Assembly (NCBI GenBank): GCA_965218765.1 | Contig: CBDCLU010000001.1 | Location: 1 to 64,000 of the forward strand | DNA from: JBBPYC01 sp965218765 | GTDB lineage: Bacteria > Pseudomonadota > Gammaproteobacteria > Burkholderiales > Burkholderiaceae_C | DNA: 64,000 nt | Reading direction: 5' to 3' | Shown: positions 19,180 to 28,406 of the stretch, in pieces | Numbering within the stretch: the first letter of the stretch is position 1 | Layout: each line of letters opens with the position of its first letter | Translations under genes and position numbers: made by a program | Notes under the pieces: model-generated | Databases searched by the model: none | The model's input: only the letters and a program-made list of their open reading frames with translations | What the model was told of the DNA's origin: nothing

Positions 19180-19180
19180 T

Positions 19181-20002
19181 TCATTTCACCGCACCGAAGG
19201 TCAGGCCTTCCACCAGTTGCTTCTGGCAGAACCAGCCGAACACCACAATCGGTCCGATCGCCATCAGCGATGCGGCCGACAGCTTGGCCCAGAACAGCCC
19301 TTCGGGACTTGAATACGATGCGATCAACACCGCCAGCGTGCCGGCCTTGGCGGAGGTCAGGTTCAACGCCCAGAACGATTCGTTCCAGGCCAGCACGAGG
19401 CACAGCAGCCCGGTCGACGCGAAGCTGCCGAGCGCCAGGGGCAGCACGACGTGGCGAAACTCGCTCCAGATGCTAGCGCCGTCCATGCGCGCGGCTTCCA
19501 GCACCTCGTTCGGAATGTCCTTGAAGCCCGTATAGAGCATCCAGACCATGATCGGCAGGTTCGACAGCATGAACACGATGGTCAGCGCGGTCAGCGAATC
19601 GAGCATGCCCGCGGTCTGCGCGAGCACGTAGATCGGGATCAGCGCGCCGACCGCCGGCATCATCTTGGTCGACAGCATCCACATCAGGATGTCGCGCGAC
19701 CAGCGGGTGCGAAAGAACGCCATCGAGTACGCTGCCGGCGCCGCGATGGCGAGGCCGATCAACGTGGACAGCACGCTCGTGATCAGCGAATTGCGCGCAT
19801 ACAGCAGGTAGTCGCTGCGCTCCTGCACCTCGGAAAAATTCGCGAACGTCGGATCGAACGTGAATAGCGGCGGCACATGGATCGCCTGCAGCTCGGTCTT
19901 GAACGACGTCAGGAACAGCCAGCCGAGCGGAAAGAACAGCAGCAGCGCGACCGCCCAGGAAGCGAGCGCACGTACGGCGGTGAGCAGCGGATTAGCGTCC
20001 AT
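19181..20002 (-). CDS. Polyol ABC importer permease (MtlG/SmoG-like)
   Basis: 273 residues with six likely membrane segments, the first being LASWAVALLLFFPLGWLFL. The EAA loop that contacts the ATPase reads EVLEAARMDGASIWSEFRHV. It is a CUT1-family inner-membrane permease and works with the permease gene seven bases upstream. The C-terminus ends QKQLVEGLTFGAVK, as in many sugar permeases. Confidence 0.9.
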   Translation of the reverse strand: MDANPLLTAVRALASWAVALLLFFPLGWLFLTSFKTELQAIHVPPLFTFDPTFANFSEVQERSDYLLYARNSLITSVLSTLIGLAIAAPAAYSMAFFRTRWSRDILMWMLSTKMMPAVGALIPIYVLAQTAGMLDSLTALTIVFMLSNLPIMVWMLYTGFKDIPNEVLEAARMDGASIWSEFRHVVLPLALGSFASTGLLCLVLAWNESFWALNLTSAKAGTLAVLIASYSSPEGLFWAKLSAASLMAIGPIVVFGWFCQKQLVEGLTFGAVK

Positions 20003-20009
20003 GGTGCGG

Positions 20010-20867
20010 TCAGTCCAGGTTCTTGCCGACGATGCGGATCAGAAAGATCGCAACGATGTTGGCCAGCACGATCGCAAACAGCGCACCGGCCGACGCGACG
20101 CCGACGTCGAAGTTCATCAGCGACTGCTTGAAGATCATGTAGGTCAGATTGGTGCTCGCGTTGCCGGGCCCGCCGTTCGTCGTGATCGCGATCTCGGCGA
20201 AGATCGACAGCAGAAAGATCATCTCGATCATGATCACCACTGCCATCGGGCGCGCGAGATGCGGCACCGTGAGGTAGGTGAAGCGCTGGAACGCATTCGC
20301 GCCGTCCATGCGCGCAGCTTCCATCTGCTCGCGGTCGAGCGACTGCAGCGACGTGATGAAGATCAGGCACGCGAACGGCAGCCATTGCCACGCGACCATG
20401 ATGATGACCGACAGCAGCGGTGCGTTCGTCATCCAGTCCACCGGTGTCAGCCCGAACGCGTTCCACAGATTCGCCAGCACCCCGTAGATCGGGTTCATCA
20501 TCATGTGCTTCCAGAGCAGTGCATTGACCGCCGGCATCACGAAGAACGGCGAGATCAGCAGCACGCGCACGATCGCGCGGCCCGGGAACGGATCGTTCAC
20601 CAACAGCGCCAGCAACACGCCGAGCCCGACGGTGATGAGGATCACGCTGCCGATCAGCAGGATCGTGTTGTAGACCGCCGGCCAGAAGTCCGGATCGGTG
20701 ACGAAGAAATGGAAGTTCTCGATGCCGACCCAGGGATGGTTGCCCGGGTCCATCAGGTTGTAGTTGATCAGCGAGAAGTAGATGGTCATGCCCAGCGGCA
20801 CGAGCATCCAGATCAGCAACGTGAGGACGGCGGGCGCCATCAGCGAGCAGGGCAGCAAGCGATTCAT
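20010..20867 (-). CDS. Polyol ABC importer permease (MtlF/SmoF-like)
   Basis: 285 residues with six likely membrane segments, starting MNRLLPCSLMAPAVLTLLIW. The EAA loop is EQMEAARMDGANAFQRFTYL. It forms the other half of the transmembrane channel for polyol uptake. The gene lies 80 bases after the binding-protein gene, and that gap contains a hairpin. AAGGAGCGCTGGA precedes the ATG. Confidence 0.9.
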   Translation of the reverse strand: MNRLLPCSLMAPAVLTLLIWMLVPLGMTIYFSLINYNLMDPGNHPWVGIENFHFFVTDPDFWPAVYNTILLIGSVILITVGLGVLLALLVNDPFPGRAIVRVLLISPFFVMPAVNALLWKHMMMNPIYGVLANLWNAFGLTPVDWMTNAPLLSVIIMVAWQWLPFACLIFITSLQSLDREQMEAARMDGANAFQRFTYLTVPHLARPMAVVIMIEMIFLLSIFAEIAITTNGGPGNASTNLTYMIFKQSLMNFDVGVASAGALFAIVLANIVAIFLIRIVGKNLD

Positions 20868-20897
20868 TCCAGCGCTCCTTCGGCAGTCAGGGCGATC

Positions 20898-20931
20898 GGT
20901 CCGATGCCGGGCACAAGCGCGGCACCGGACC
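20898..20931 (-). promoter_or_regulatory. Intercistronic hairpin after the polyol binding-protein gene
   Basis: An 11-bp stem (GGTCCGGTGCC with GGCATCGGACC, one G-U pair) and a 12-base loop, in the 80-bp gap between the binding-protein and first permease genes. There is no T run. Such hairpins often protect the upstream mRNA, so more binding protein is made than permease. Confidence 0.6.
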
Positions 20932-20947
20932 TATTGAGCACAGCGGA

Positions 20948-22258
20948 CTATTTGTAATAGCCGCCGCGCTGCATCTGGCGCTGCGCCAACGTCTGCGAGG
21001 TCTTCAGTGCCTGGTCAACCGTGGTCTGGCCTGCCAGCGCTGCGCTCATCTGCTGGCCGACTGCCACGCCGATCGCCTGGAACTCGGGAATCGCCGCGTA
21101 CTGCACGCCCTTGTACGGCGACTTCGGCAGGGTGCTGTCGTTCGGATTTGCAGAATCGATCGCTTTCTTTTCTGCCTCAGCGAACACGGCGGCTTTCTGG
21201 AACGCGGGGTTCGCATAGGTGGATTTGCGCGTGCCGGTAGGCACCGCGTTCCAGCCTTTTTCCTTCGCGACCAGATCGATGTATTCCTTCGACGTGGCCC
21301 AGCGCACGAACTTTTCGGCCGCTTCCACTTTCTGCGAGCCGGCCGGAATGCCGAGCGCCCAGGCCCACAGCCAGTTCGCGCCCTTCGGCGTGACGGCAGT
21401 CGGTGCCTGCGCGAACGCGACCTTGTCGGCCACCTTCGACTGCTTCGGGTCCGACACGAACGAGGCGGCGATCGTCGCATCGACCCACTGCGCACACTTG
21501 CCTTCGTTGAACAACGCGAGGTTCTCGTTGAAGCTGTTCGCCGACGCACCGGGCGGGCCGTATTTGTTCATCAGATCGACATAGAAACTGACCGCCTCAT
21601 GCCACGGCTTGGTGTCGATCTCGGGCTTCCATTTCATGTCGAACCACTGGCCACCCCAGGTGTTGACCATGGTCGTGAGCAGCGCCATGTTGTCGCCCCA
21701 GCCGGGCTTGCCGCGCAGGCAGATGCCGTACACGCCGCCTTCCGGATTGTGCGCCTTGCCCGCGAATTCCTTCACCTGTTCCCAGGTCGGCTGATCGGGC
21801 ATCTTGTAGCCGGCCTTGTCGGCCAGGTCCTTGCGATACATCAGCATCGAACTCTCGCCGTAGAACGGCGCTGCATACAGCTTGCCTTCGTAGGAAAGAC
21901 CATCGCGCATGGGTTTGAGCAGATCGTCGAGGTCGTAGCCGCCGCTGGTGTCGATCGGTTTGAGCCAGCCCTTCTCGGCCCAGATCGGGGTTTCGTACAT
22001 GCCGATCGTCATCACGTCGAACTGGCCGCCCTTGGTTGCGATGTCGGTGGTCACGCGCTGGCGCAGCGTGCCTTCTTCCAGCGTCACCCAGTTGAGCTTG
22101 ATGTCGGGATTCGCCTTTTCGAAGAACGGCGTGAGCTTCTGCATCTCGATCATGTGGCCGTTGTTCACCGTGGCAATCACCAGTTCGGTAGCGGCGTGCG
22201 CGAAGCCGGCAGTCGCCAATGCCATTGCGATGCCGGTTTTTACGAAGGGGGATGTCAT
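20948..22258 (-). CDS. Polyol ABC importer periplasmic binding protein
   Basis: 436 residues from ATG 22258, chosen for the GGAGA upstream and the signal peptide MTSPFVKTGIAMALATAGFA, cut after AHA. It belongs to the large CUT1 solute-binding proteins: VTLEEGTLRQRVTTDIATKG, MTIGMYETPIWAEKGWLKPI and ANWLWAWALGIPAGS are close to mannitol/sorbitol-binding MtlE/SmoE. It captures polyols in the periplasm for the two permeases and the ATPase. It is the first gene of the operon. Confidence 0.9.
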   Translation of the reverse strand: MTSPFVKTGIAMALATAGFAHAATELVIATVNNGHMIEMQKLTPFFEKANPDIKLNWVTLEEGTLRQRVTTDIATKGGQFDVMTIGMYETPIWAEKGWLKPIDTSGGYDLDDLLKPMRDGLSYEGKLYAAPFYGESSMLMYRKDLADKAGYKMPDQPTWEQVKEFAGKAHNPEGGVYGICLRGKPGWGDNMALLTTMVNTWGGQWFDMKWKPEIDTKPWHEAVSFYVDLMNKYGPPGASANSFNENLALFNEGKCAQWVDATIAASFVSDPKQSKVADKVAFAQAPTAVTPKGANWLWAWALGIPAGSQKVEAAEKFVRWATSKEYIDLVAKEKGWNAVPTGTRKSTYANPAFQKAAVFAEAEKKAIDSANPNDSTLPKSPYKGVQYAAIPEFQAIGVAVGQQMSAALAGQTTVDQALKTSQTLAQRQMQRGGYYK

Positions 22259-22343
22259 GAAAGTTGGTCTCCGGTTGGTATAGGCAGGCTCGGTCTGCGA
22301 CCGTCGCCTCGGTTTCATTCTGGAAGTCTCGGAGATGCGGTTT

Positions 22344-22378
22344 CAGTACGAATTTTTTTCCGTTCGATACTTTGTTGC
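22344..22378 (-). promoter_or_regulatory. Candidate AraC-regulator operator of the mannitol/sorbitol operon
   Basis: Read on the minus strand: GCAACAAAGTATC, 12 bases, ATTCGTACTG, about 90 bases before the binding-protein ATG. The ribitol operon has GCAAAAAAGTATC, 13 bases, ATTCGTAGTG in the same position. A -10-like CAGAAT begins 21 bases after the motif. The sharing, together with the two homologous AraC regulators, suggests a binding site. Confidence 0.55.
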
Positions 22379-22488
22379 ATCGGCGGATAGTGAATTTCCC
22401 TAGGCATCGAATGCTTGCGCGATCGCCGAGACATGAGGGCGGGCATTGCAGGCCAGCCCGAAGCGGACCGGCTTTCCAGCCGTCTGCG

Positions 22489-23955
22489 TCAGCCCAACCG
22501 GAACGCGAACACCGCGCCGTCGCCGGGCCGCTGCAGCAACCGGATGTCGCTGCCGTGCAGCTGCAGCATGCGTTGCACGATCATCAGCCCCAGTCCGCCG
22601 CCACGCCCGCCGTCCGAGTACGCGGGCCGCATGAACAGGCCGCCGTGCAGTTCGCCAGGAATGCCGGGGCCGGTGTCGCAGACTTCGACGTCGACCCCGC
22701 CGGTTCGCGTTCGCGCCAGCCTGACGACGATCTCGCCACCGGCCGGCGTGTGGCGGATCGCGTTATCCAGCAGATTCGTCAGCACGCGCTCGATCATGCC
22801 GAGGTCGCCGCGCACCGCCGGCAGCGCAGGGACCATTTCTGCCACCAGCCGCTGCTGCCGTGCCTCGGCCGCCAGTTCGAATTTCTGGAACAGGTCCTGC
22901 ACCAGATCCGCCAGTGCAAAGCTTTCCATTTCAGGCCTGACCAGGCCGGATTCGAGCCGTGCCAGATCGAACAGCTGCTGCGCAAGGCGCCCGACCTTGC
23001 GGCTCTCGCCCAAAGCGACTTCCAGGTAATGCGACTGCTGCGCCGGCGCCAGCGTGTCAGCCTTCACCAGCAGCGTTTCCAGGCAGCCGTGCATCGTGGT
23101 CAGCGGCGTGCGCAGATCGTGCGACAGATGCGCGAACAGTTCGCGCCGCTGCCGATCCGACTGCGACAACTCCTGCCACTGCTCGGACGTGCGCCGCGCC
23201 ATCTGCGCAAACGTCCGGCCGAGCGCCGCGATCTCGCCGCCGCCGCCCCTGGACGCATCCATGATGCCCTGCACCGCATGTTCGGCAGCTGCCGGTTCAT
23301 GCTGGTCGAAGGTCCCGACAGCCGTCGCGAGGCGCCGCAACGGCCGCGTGATCCACCGAAATGCGGCCCAGCCGGCCAAAAGGCCCACGGCAGCCACCAG
23401 CGCCAGCGTCCACAACGTGGTACGCAGGACGCGGCCGTAAGCGATGTCGTTGGCCAGCGCTTCGTGCGCTTCCCCCATCAGCACGACATAGATGTAGCCG
23501 GCTGCCGCACCATCGAATTCGAGCGGCGCCGCACTGAACACCTTTTGCGTACCCGGCGCGCGCGGATCCTCGCCGAAGATCGGCAGCGGCGCGCCGCCGA
23601 GCAGCCGGTGCACCGGCGCGAGGTCGATGCGCTGCAGCCGCAGATGGCCGGGCGGCGCCGCCTGTGCCAGGATGCGGCCGTCGTCGGCCAGCAGATAGAC
23701 CTCGACGCTCGGGTTCACCACCATCAGCTTGCCGAACAGATCGAGCACCGCCGCTTCGTTGACGCCGTCGGGGCCGATCAGCTCCGAGCTCGCAGCGATG
23801 TGCCTGGCCAGGCCCGCCGACAGCCGCTGAATGGTTTCCTGCTCGGTCTGGCCGCTTGCGCGCAGCTGCAGCCACGCGGAAGCCGCGCAGCAGGCCAGCA
23901 GCAGCACGGAAAACGCCAGCGACAGCCGCGTGGACAGCGTCCCGTGTGCGTGCAT
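22489..23955 (-). CDS. OmpR-partner sensor histidine kinase
   Basis: 488 residues. The first membrane segment (LSLAFSVLLLACCAASAWLQ) and a second one (LWTLALVAAVGLLAGWAAF, near residue 185) flank a periplasmic domain of about 150 residues. HAMP, HisKA (HLSHDLRTPLTTMHGCLETL) and an ATPase domain (LLDNAIRHTPAGG, DTGPGIPGE, GGLGLMIVQRML) follow. It is paired with the OmpR-type regulator five bases upstream. The pair is divergent from the cytochrome b/molybdoenzyme genes, an arrangement like HprSR beside msrPQ in E. coli. A role in sensing oxidants is inferred from that context only. Confidence 0.9.
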   Translation of the reverse strand: MHAHGTLSTRLSLAFSVLLLACCAASAWLQLRASGQTEQETIQRLSAGLARHIAASSELIGPDGVNEAAVLDLFGKLMVVNPSVEVYLLADDGRILAQAAPPGHLRLQRIDLAPVHRLLGGAPLPIFGEDPRAPGTQKVFSAAPLEFDGAAAGYIYVVLMGEAHEALANDIAYGRVLRTTLWTLALVAAVGLLAGWAAFRWITRPLRRLATAVGTFDQHEPAAAEHAVQGIMDASRGGGGEIAALGRTFAQMARRTSEQWQELSQSDRQRRELFAHLSHDLRTPLTTMHGCLETLLVKADTLAPAQQSHYLEVALGESRKVGRLAQQLFDLARLESGLVRPEMESFALADLVQDLFQKFELAAEARQQRLVAEMVPALPAVRGDLGMIERVLTNLLDNAIRHTPAGGEIVVRLARTRTGGVDVEVCDTGPGIPGELHGGLFMRPAYSDGGRGGGLGLMIVQRMLQLHGSDIRLLQRPGDGAVFAFRLG

Positions 23956-23960
23956 CGGCC

Positions 23961-24689
23961 TCAGACCGGATTCGCGCCAGCGGCCAGCTTGTAGCCGTGG
24001 CCCCAGACGGTGAGGATGCGGTGCGGCTCGGACGGATTCGCTTCGACCTTCAGACGCAGCCGGTTGATGTGCGTGTTCACGGTGTGCTCATAGCCGTCGT
24101 GCTCGTAGCCCCAGACCTGATTGAGCAATTCGAGCCGCGAATACACCTTGCCTGGATGGCGCGCGAGGAAATGCAGCAGATCGAATTCGCGCGGCGTCAG
24201 ATCGATCGCGCGGTCGCCGAGTGCGACCTCACGCGCAACCGGGTCGATGCGCAGATCACCCAGCACCAGGCTGCCGCTGGCCGCACGTGCATCGCGCGCC
24301 AGTGCCTCGGTGCGGCGCAGCAACGCACGCACGCGCGCCACCAGCTCCAGCACCGAGAAGGGCTTGGCCAGGTAGTCGTCGGCGCCGAGCTCCAGGCCGA
24401 CGATCCGGTGCGTTTCGCTGGCCCGCGCGCTGGTGATGATGATCGGCGTGTAGCGCGTCATGGCGCGCGCGCGGCGGCAGATCTCGAGCCCGTCGATGCC
24501 GGGCAGCATCAGGTCCAGCACCAGCGCGTCCCAGCTGCCGCGTTCGACTTCGCGCGCGCCGGTGTGGCCATCGGCCGCATGCACGACTTCATAGCCTTCG
24601 TCGCCCAGATGCAGCCGCAGCAGTTCGGCGATGTTGGCGTCGTCCTCGACGATCAGAATGCGCTTTGGCGTGTACATGGCAGCCGCCAT
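23961..24689 (-). CDS. OmpR/PhoB-family response regulator
   Basis: 242 residues. The receiver has ILIVEDDANIAELLRLHL, the phosphorylated Asp in ALVLDLMLPGIDG, and YLAKPFSVLELVARV. The C-terminal winged helix has LTPREFDLLHFLARHPGKVY and VNTHINRLRLKVE. ATG at 24677 (MYTPKR) is an alternative to ATG 24689; neither has a clear ribosome site. It should bind near its own start, where a perfect dyad lies, and may control both its own operon and the divergent cytochrome b/molybdoenzyme genes. Confidence 0.9.
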   Translation of the reverse strand: MAAAMYTPKRILIVEDDANIAELLRLHLGDEGYEVVHAADGHTGAREVERGSWDALVLDLMLPGIDGLEICRRARAMTRYTPIIITSARASETHRIVGLELGADDYLAKPFSVLELVARVRALLRRTEALARDARAASGSLVLGDLRIDPVAREVALGDRAIDLTPREFDLLHFLARHPGKVYSRLELLNQVWGYEHDGYEHTVNTHINRLRLKVEANPSEPHRILTVWGHGYKLAAGANPV

Positions 24690-24715
24690 TGTGCGATGCA
24701 GGCGGCCCTCTAAGT

Positions 24716-24742
24716 ATCACGAAACCCTTAACTGTTCGTGAT
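24716..24742. promoter_or_regulatory. Dyad operator between the two-component genes and the cytochrome b gene
   Basis: A perfect 8-bp inverted repeat, ATCACGAA, 11 bases, TTCGTGAT, in the 88-bp divergent gap. It is 27 bases from the response regulator start and 35 from the cytochrome b start, so a bound protein could affect both promoters. Confidence 0.6.
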
Positions 24743-24777
24743 CACTTCGTCAGGGACATTGCCTGAGAATCAATCGC

Positions 24778-25413
24778 ATGAAGCATGACCAGCAGGCCTC
24801 CTCCAACGCGCCGATCCACCCGCTATGGATGCGCATCACGCACTGGCTGAATGCGGTCGCAGTGATCATCATGGTCATGAGCGGCTGGCAGATCTACAAC
24901 GCATCGCCGCTGTTCGGCTTCGAGTTTCCCGCTGCGATCACGCTGGGCGGCTGGCTCGCGGGTGCGATTCAGTGGCATTTCGCCGCGATGTGGCTGCTGG
25001 CGTTCAACGGGCTGTTCTATCTGGCGTTCAACATCGCAAGCGGCCGGCTGTTCCGCAAGTTCTTTCCGCTGCCGCTGTCCGGCATCTGGAGCGATACGGT
25101 GGCCGCGCTGCGCGGCAAGTTGTCGCATGACAATCCGCGCTACTACAACCGCGTGCAGCGGCTCGCCTATCTGTTCGTGATGCTCGACATCACGCTGATG
25201 GTGTTGTCGGGCCTGGTGATCTTCAAGCCGGTGCAGTTTCCGTTGCTGCGCGAGCTGCTTGGCGGCTTCGACAATGCGCGGCTGGTTCACTTCCTCGGCA
25301 TGTCGGGGCTGGTCGCGTTCTTTGTGCTGCACATCGTGCTGGTGCTGCTGGTGCCAAAGACGTTCGTGACGATGTTCCGCAGTCACGCATCGACGAAAGG
25401 AAGCGCAGCATGA
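24778..25413 (+). CDS. Cytochrome b561-type membrane protein (YedZ1-like electron donor)
   Basis: 211 residues with four or five membrane segments (AVAVIIMVMSGWQIY, MWLLAFNGLFYLAFNI, LDITLMVLSGLVIF, SGLVAFFVLHIVLVLLV). Histidines in RITHWLNA, IQWHFAAMW, ARLVHFLGM and VLHIVL are placed to bind two hemes. It probably carries electrons from the quinone pool to the molybdoenzyme encoded next, with which it overlaps by four bases (ATGA). It belongs to the cytochrome b/b6 family rather than to the MsrQ family of E. coli. Confidence 0.88.
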   Translation: MKHDQQASSNAPIHPLWMRITHWLNAVAVIIMVMSGWQIYNASPLFGFEFPAAITLGGWLAGAIQWHFAAMWLLAFNGLFYLAFNIASGRLFRKFFPLPLSGIWSDTVAALRGKLSHDNPRYYNRVQRLAYLFVMLDITLMVLSGLVIFKPVQFPLLRELLGGFDNARLVHFLGMSGLVAFFVLHIVLVLLVPKTFVTMFRSHASTKGSAA

Positions 25414-26207
25414 TTCGGCCTGCCACGCCCCCGCTGACATTGCGCCGCGCCGATCGCGAAGCCGCGCTGCTCGAAGCGCGCCGCCTGCTCAATGGCCGGC
25501 TCGACCGCCCGGCGCGGCGTTTGTTCATGCGGCACACCTTGACGCTCGGCGGTCTGTCGCTGCTGTCCGGCTGCAGCATCTCGGACAACAAGACGGTGGA
25601 AGCGGCGTTGACGCGCATCTCGGGCTTCAACGACAAGGCGCAGGCCTGGCTGTTCGACCCGAACCAGCTCGCGCCGACCTATGACGAATCGATGATCACG
25701 CGGCCGTTTCCGTTCAACGCGTATTACAGTGAAGACGAGGTACGGGTCGTCGATGCAGCCGACTGGCAGCTCGAAGTCAGCGGCCTGGTGGAAAAGAGGC
25801 GAAATTTCAAGCTGGCAGAGCTGCGTGCGATGCCGCAGCGCGAGCAGATCACGCGCCATATCTGCGTGGAAGGCTGGAGCGCGGTCGGCCGCTGGGGCGG
25901 CGTGCTGTTCTCCGACTTCCTCAAGCAGGTTGGCGCGGATACCAGCGCGAAGTATGTCGGCTTCAAATGCGCCGACGACTACTACCAGAGCATCGACATG
26001 GCGACCGCGCTGCACCCGCAGACGCTGCTCACGCTGACGTGGGACGGACAACCCCTACCGCCGAAGTATGGTTTCCCGACCAAGTTGCGCATGCCGACCA
26101 AACTGGGCTATAAAAACCCGAAACACATCACCGCGCTGTTCGTAACCAACGAATATCCGGGCGGCTACTGGGAAGACCAGGGCTACAACTGGTTCGGCGG
26201 GAGTTGA
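25410..26207 (+). CDS. Sulfite-oxidase-fold molybdopterin enzyme (MsrP/YedY-like)
   Basis: 265 residues. The conserved cysteine that binds molybdenum is in TRHICVEGWSAVGRWGG, and YVGFKCADDYYQSIDM, YGFPTKLRMPTKLGYKNPK and GYWEDQGYNWFGG are typical of the YedY/sulfite oxidase fold. An export signal begins some 35 residues in: ARRLFMRHTLTLGGLSLLSG followed by C, a twin-arginine-like motif ending in a possible lipobox. It likely acts in the periplasm, fed by the cytochrome b encoded upstream. The Met-rich peptide gene that follows suggests methionine sulfoxide as substrate, which is inference. Confidence 0.87.
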   Translation: MIRPATPPLTLRRADREAALLEARRLLNGRLDRPARRLFMRHTLTLGGLSLLSGCSISDNKTVEAALTRISGFNDKAQAWLFDPNQLAPTYDESMITRPFPFNAYYSEDEVRVVDAADWQLEVSGLVEKRRNFKLAELRAMPQREQITRHICVEGWSAVGRWGGVLFSDFLKQVGADTSAKYVGFKCADDYYQSIDMATALHPQTLLTLTWDGQPLPPKYGFPTKLRMPTKLGYKNPKHITALFVTNEYPGGYWEDQGYNWFGGS

Positions 26208-26322
26208 ACATTCTTCAGCTTGAAGATTGGCAACGTCTGCTGATACGCAAGGCACGTGTTGGGGTGTTTTGCCCGCGAACCGTGTCCATTTTTAGACTTC
26301 TCAGATGATAGAGACGACCGAT

Positions 26323-26541
26323 ATGAACAAGCTTGCTACTGCGCTCCTCGCCACTGGCCTCACGATCGCCAGCGTCAACGTCCTCGCCGCCGATATGAAG
26401 AAAGACGAGATGCACAAGGACGGCATGAAAAAAGACATGATGGAAAAAGACGGGATGAAGAAGGACGGCATGGCCAAAGACGGCATGAAGAAGGACGACA
26501 TGAAAAAAGATGGCATGAAAAAGGATGAGATGAAGAAGTGA
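26323..26541 (+). CDS. Secreted methionine-rich MxKDx pentapeptide-repeat protein
   Basis: 72 residues from ATG 26323 (an in-frame ATG at 26305 would add six). The signal peptide is MNKLATALLATGLTIASVNV then LA. The 50-residue mature part is nine pentapeptides of the form M-x-K-D-x plus MKK, with 11 methionines (22 percent), many lysines and aspartates and no cysteine. It lies 115 bases after the molybdoenzyme gene. A similar Met-rich periplasmic peptide (MrpX) works with a YedY-type reductase in Azospira suillum to consume hypochlorite, as I recall. The same role is proposed here and is untested. Confidence 0.9.
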   Translation: MNKLATALLATGLTIASVNVLAADMKKDEMHKDGMKKDMMEKDGMKKDGMAKDGMKKDDMKKDGMKKDEMKK

Positions 26542-26591
26542 TCGTGCTGCACGCGCCCTCGGCCGGCGATCGGCCGCCGGGCTGAGCGAAT

Positions 26592-26620
26592 AAAAAAGCG
26601 ACCCGAGGGTCGCTTTTTTT
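26592..26620. terminator. Bidirectional terminator between MxKDx gene and pgi
   Basis: Stem AAAAAAGCGACCC with GGGTCGCTTTTTT and a three-base loop, with a T run on each strand. It ends the molybdoenzyme/MxKDx transcript and the converging pgi gene, whose stop is at 26650. Confidence 0.92.
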
Positions 26621-26649
26621 GTTGCCGCTGATCGTCCGACAACGCGCGA

Positions 26650-28239
<1,590 letters not shown>

Positions 28240-28406
28240 GAATGCTCCTTGGGGTAGCGGCGTCGGCTGATCAAAACATTATCCGGCGCGGCCTCGGGCT
28301 GGTCGACAGGCATCGCGCTGCGTGGCACAGTGGGCTTGGCGCAACCGGCGCTGCTTTCGCAGGCGCAGATGCGTGCCCATCCCGACAACGATCGAGGAGA
28401 CCAATC

